From Chitinophaga pinensis (GTDB lineage Bacteria; Bacteroidota; Bacteroidia; Flavobacteriales_D; Crocinitomicaceae), in the NCBI GenBank assembly GCA_945870115.1, contig CAMBRH010000213.1:1-6319 (forward strand): a DNA stretch of 6,319 nt. Direction: 5' to 3'. Of this stretch, positions 6,165-6,319 are shown in pieces; position 1 is the stretch's first letter, and each line of letters begins with the position of its first letter. The position numbers and the translations under genes were made by a program. A model generated the notes under the pieces. That model was not told the origin of the DNA. It was given only the letters and a program-made list of their open reading frames with translations, and did no database searches.

Positions 6165-6319
6165 TTAATCATCTCCGATGTAAATTTCTTCCGTAAGGTA
6201 TTCAAATTCAAATTGTTCGGCTATCTTTTCTTTAAATACTTTAATTACTTCTTCCATATTTAATTCGTAACCCAACTCTTTCTGCATGGAAGTTACTGAT
6301 TTATCTTCAATTCCGCAAG
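6165..6319 (-). CDS. Unidentified protein, last 50 codons (N-terminus outside window)
   Basis: An open frame enters from the right edge on the minus strand and ends with TAA at 6165-6167. The readable tail begins CGIEDKSVTSMQKELGYELN and continues as a Glu/Lys-rich, largely helical and acidic stretch ending EEIYIGDD. It has no signal, membrane segment or metal motif. I do not recognise the family. It is taken as real because the next gene starts one base after its stop, has a ribosome binding site inside its last codons, and shares its strand, which is the layout of a translationally coupled pair. It may be the main gene of the operon, with the serine hydrolase following it. Confidence 0.6.
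   Translation of the reverse strand, partial: CGIEDKSVTSMQKELGYELNMEEVIKVFKEKIAEQFEFEYLTEEIYIGDD

Noticed and set aside
1..6319. Mobile element, CRISPR, tRNA, phage or defence island
   Set aside because: No transposase or integrase, terminal repeats, spaced direct repeats, cloverleaf or defence-type domain was seen on either strand, and base composition is even throughout.

Overview
The window is AT-rich (roughly 30% GC by eye) and looks like a chromosomal segment from a member of the Bacteroidota, most likely a Flavobacteriaceae. Three things point there: the protein flavours (a compact RecQ subfamily, a short single-domain AMP nucleosidase, an EstB/NylB-like membrane-anchored serine hydrolase), the near absence of Shine-Dalgarno sequences, and several TAnnTTTG boxes upstream of genes, which is the -7 element of the Bacteroidota primary sigma factor. 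The species cannot be named from the sequence alone.

Layout. Bases 1-732 (minus) hold the N-terminal 244 residues of a branched-chain amino acid aminotransferase (IlvE) that runs off the left edge. A 276-bp AT-rich divergent spacer (733-1008) carries promoter-like elements for both sides. Three plus-strand genes follow: a RecQ-family DNA helicase (1009-2895, TTG start), a short AMP nucleosidase (3043-3813) and the GTPase MeaB/ArgK (3856-4881). The last two are only 42 bp apart, and a TAnnTTTG box sits almost on the meaB start codon. A 97-bp convergent spacer (4882-4978) contains two hairpins. On the minus strand beyond it lie a membrane-anchored serine beta-lactamase-family hydrolase (4979-6163) and, directly upstream in the same operon, the last 50 codons of an unidentified gene (6165-6319) cut by the right edge.

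Functional reading. These are mostly housekeeping or metabolic genes: branched-chain amino acid transamination, DNA repair helicase, adenine nucleotide breakdown, and chaperoning of the B12-dependent methylmalonyl-CoA mutase. IlvE and MeaB touch the same broad route (valine and isoleucine breakdown feeds propionyl-CoA and methylmalonyl-CoA), but no mutase gene is visible and the two are on opposite strands, so a functional cluster is not shown.

I found no mobile element, CRISPR array, tRNA, rRNA, phage gene or recognisable defence or toxin system, and no convincing new system. The points most worth checking are the displaced zinc cluster and flanking winged-helix-like segments of RecQ, the structured leader of the AMP nucleosidase gene, the possible leaderless start of meaB, and the start correction and coupling of the serine hydrolase gene.
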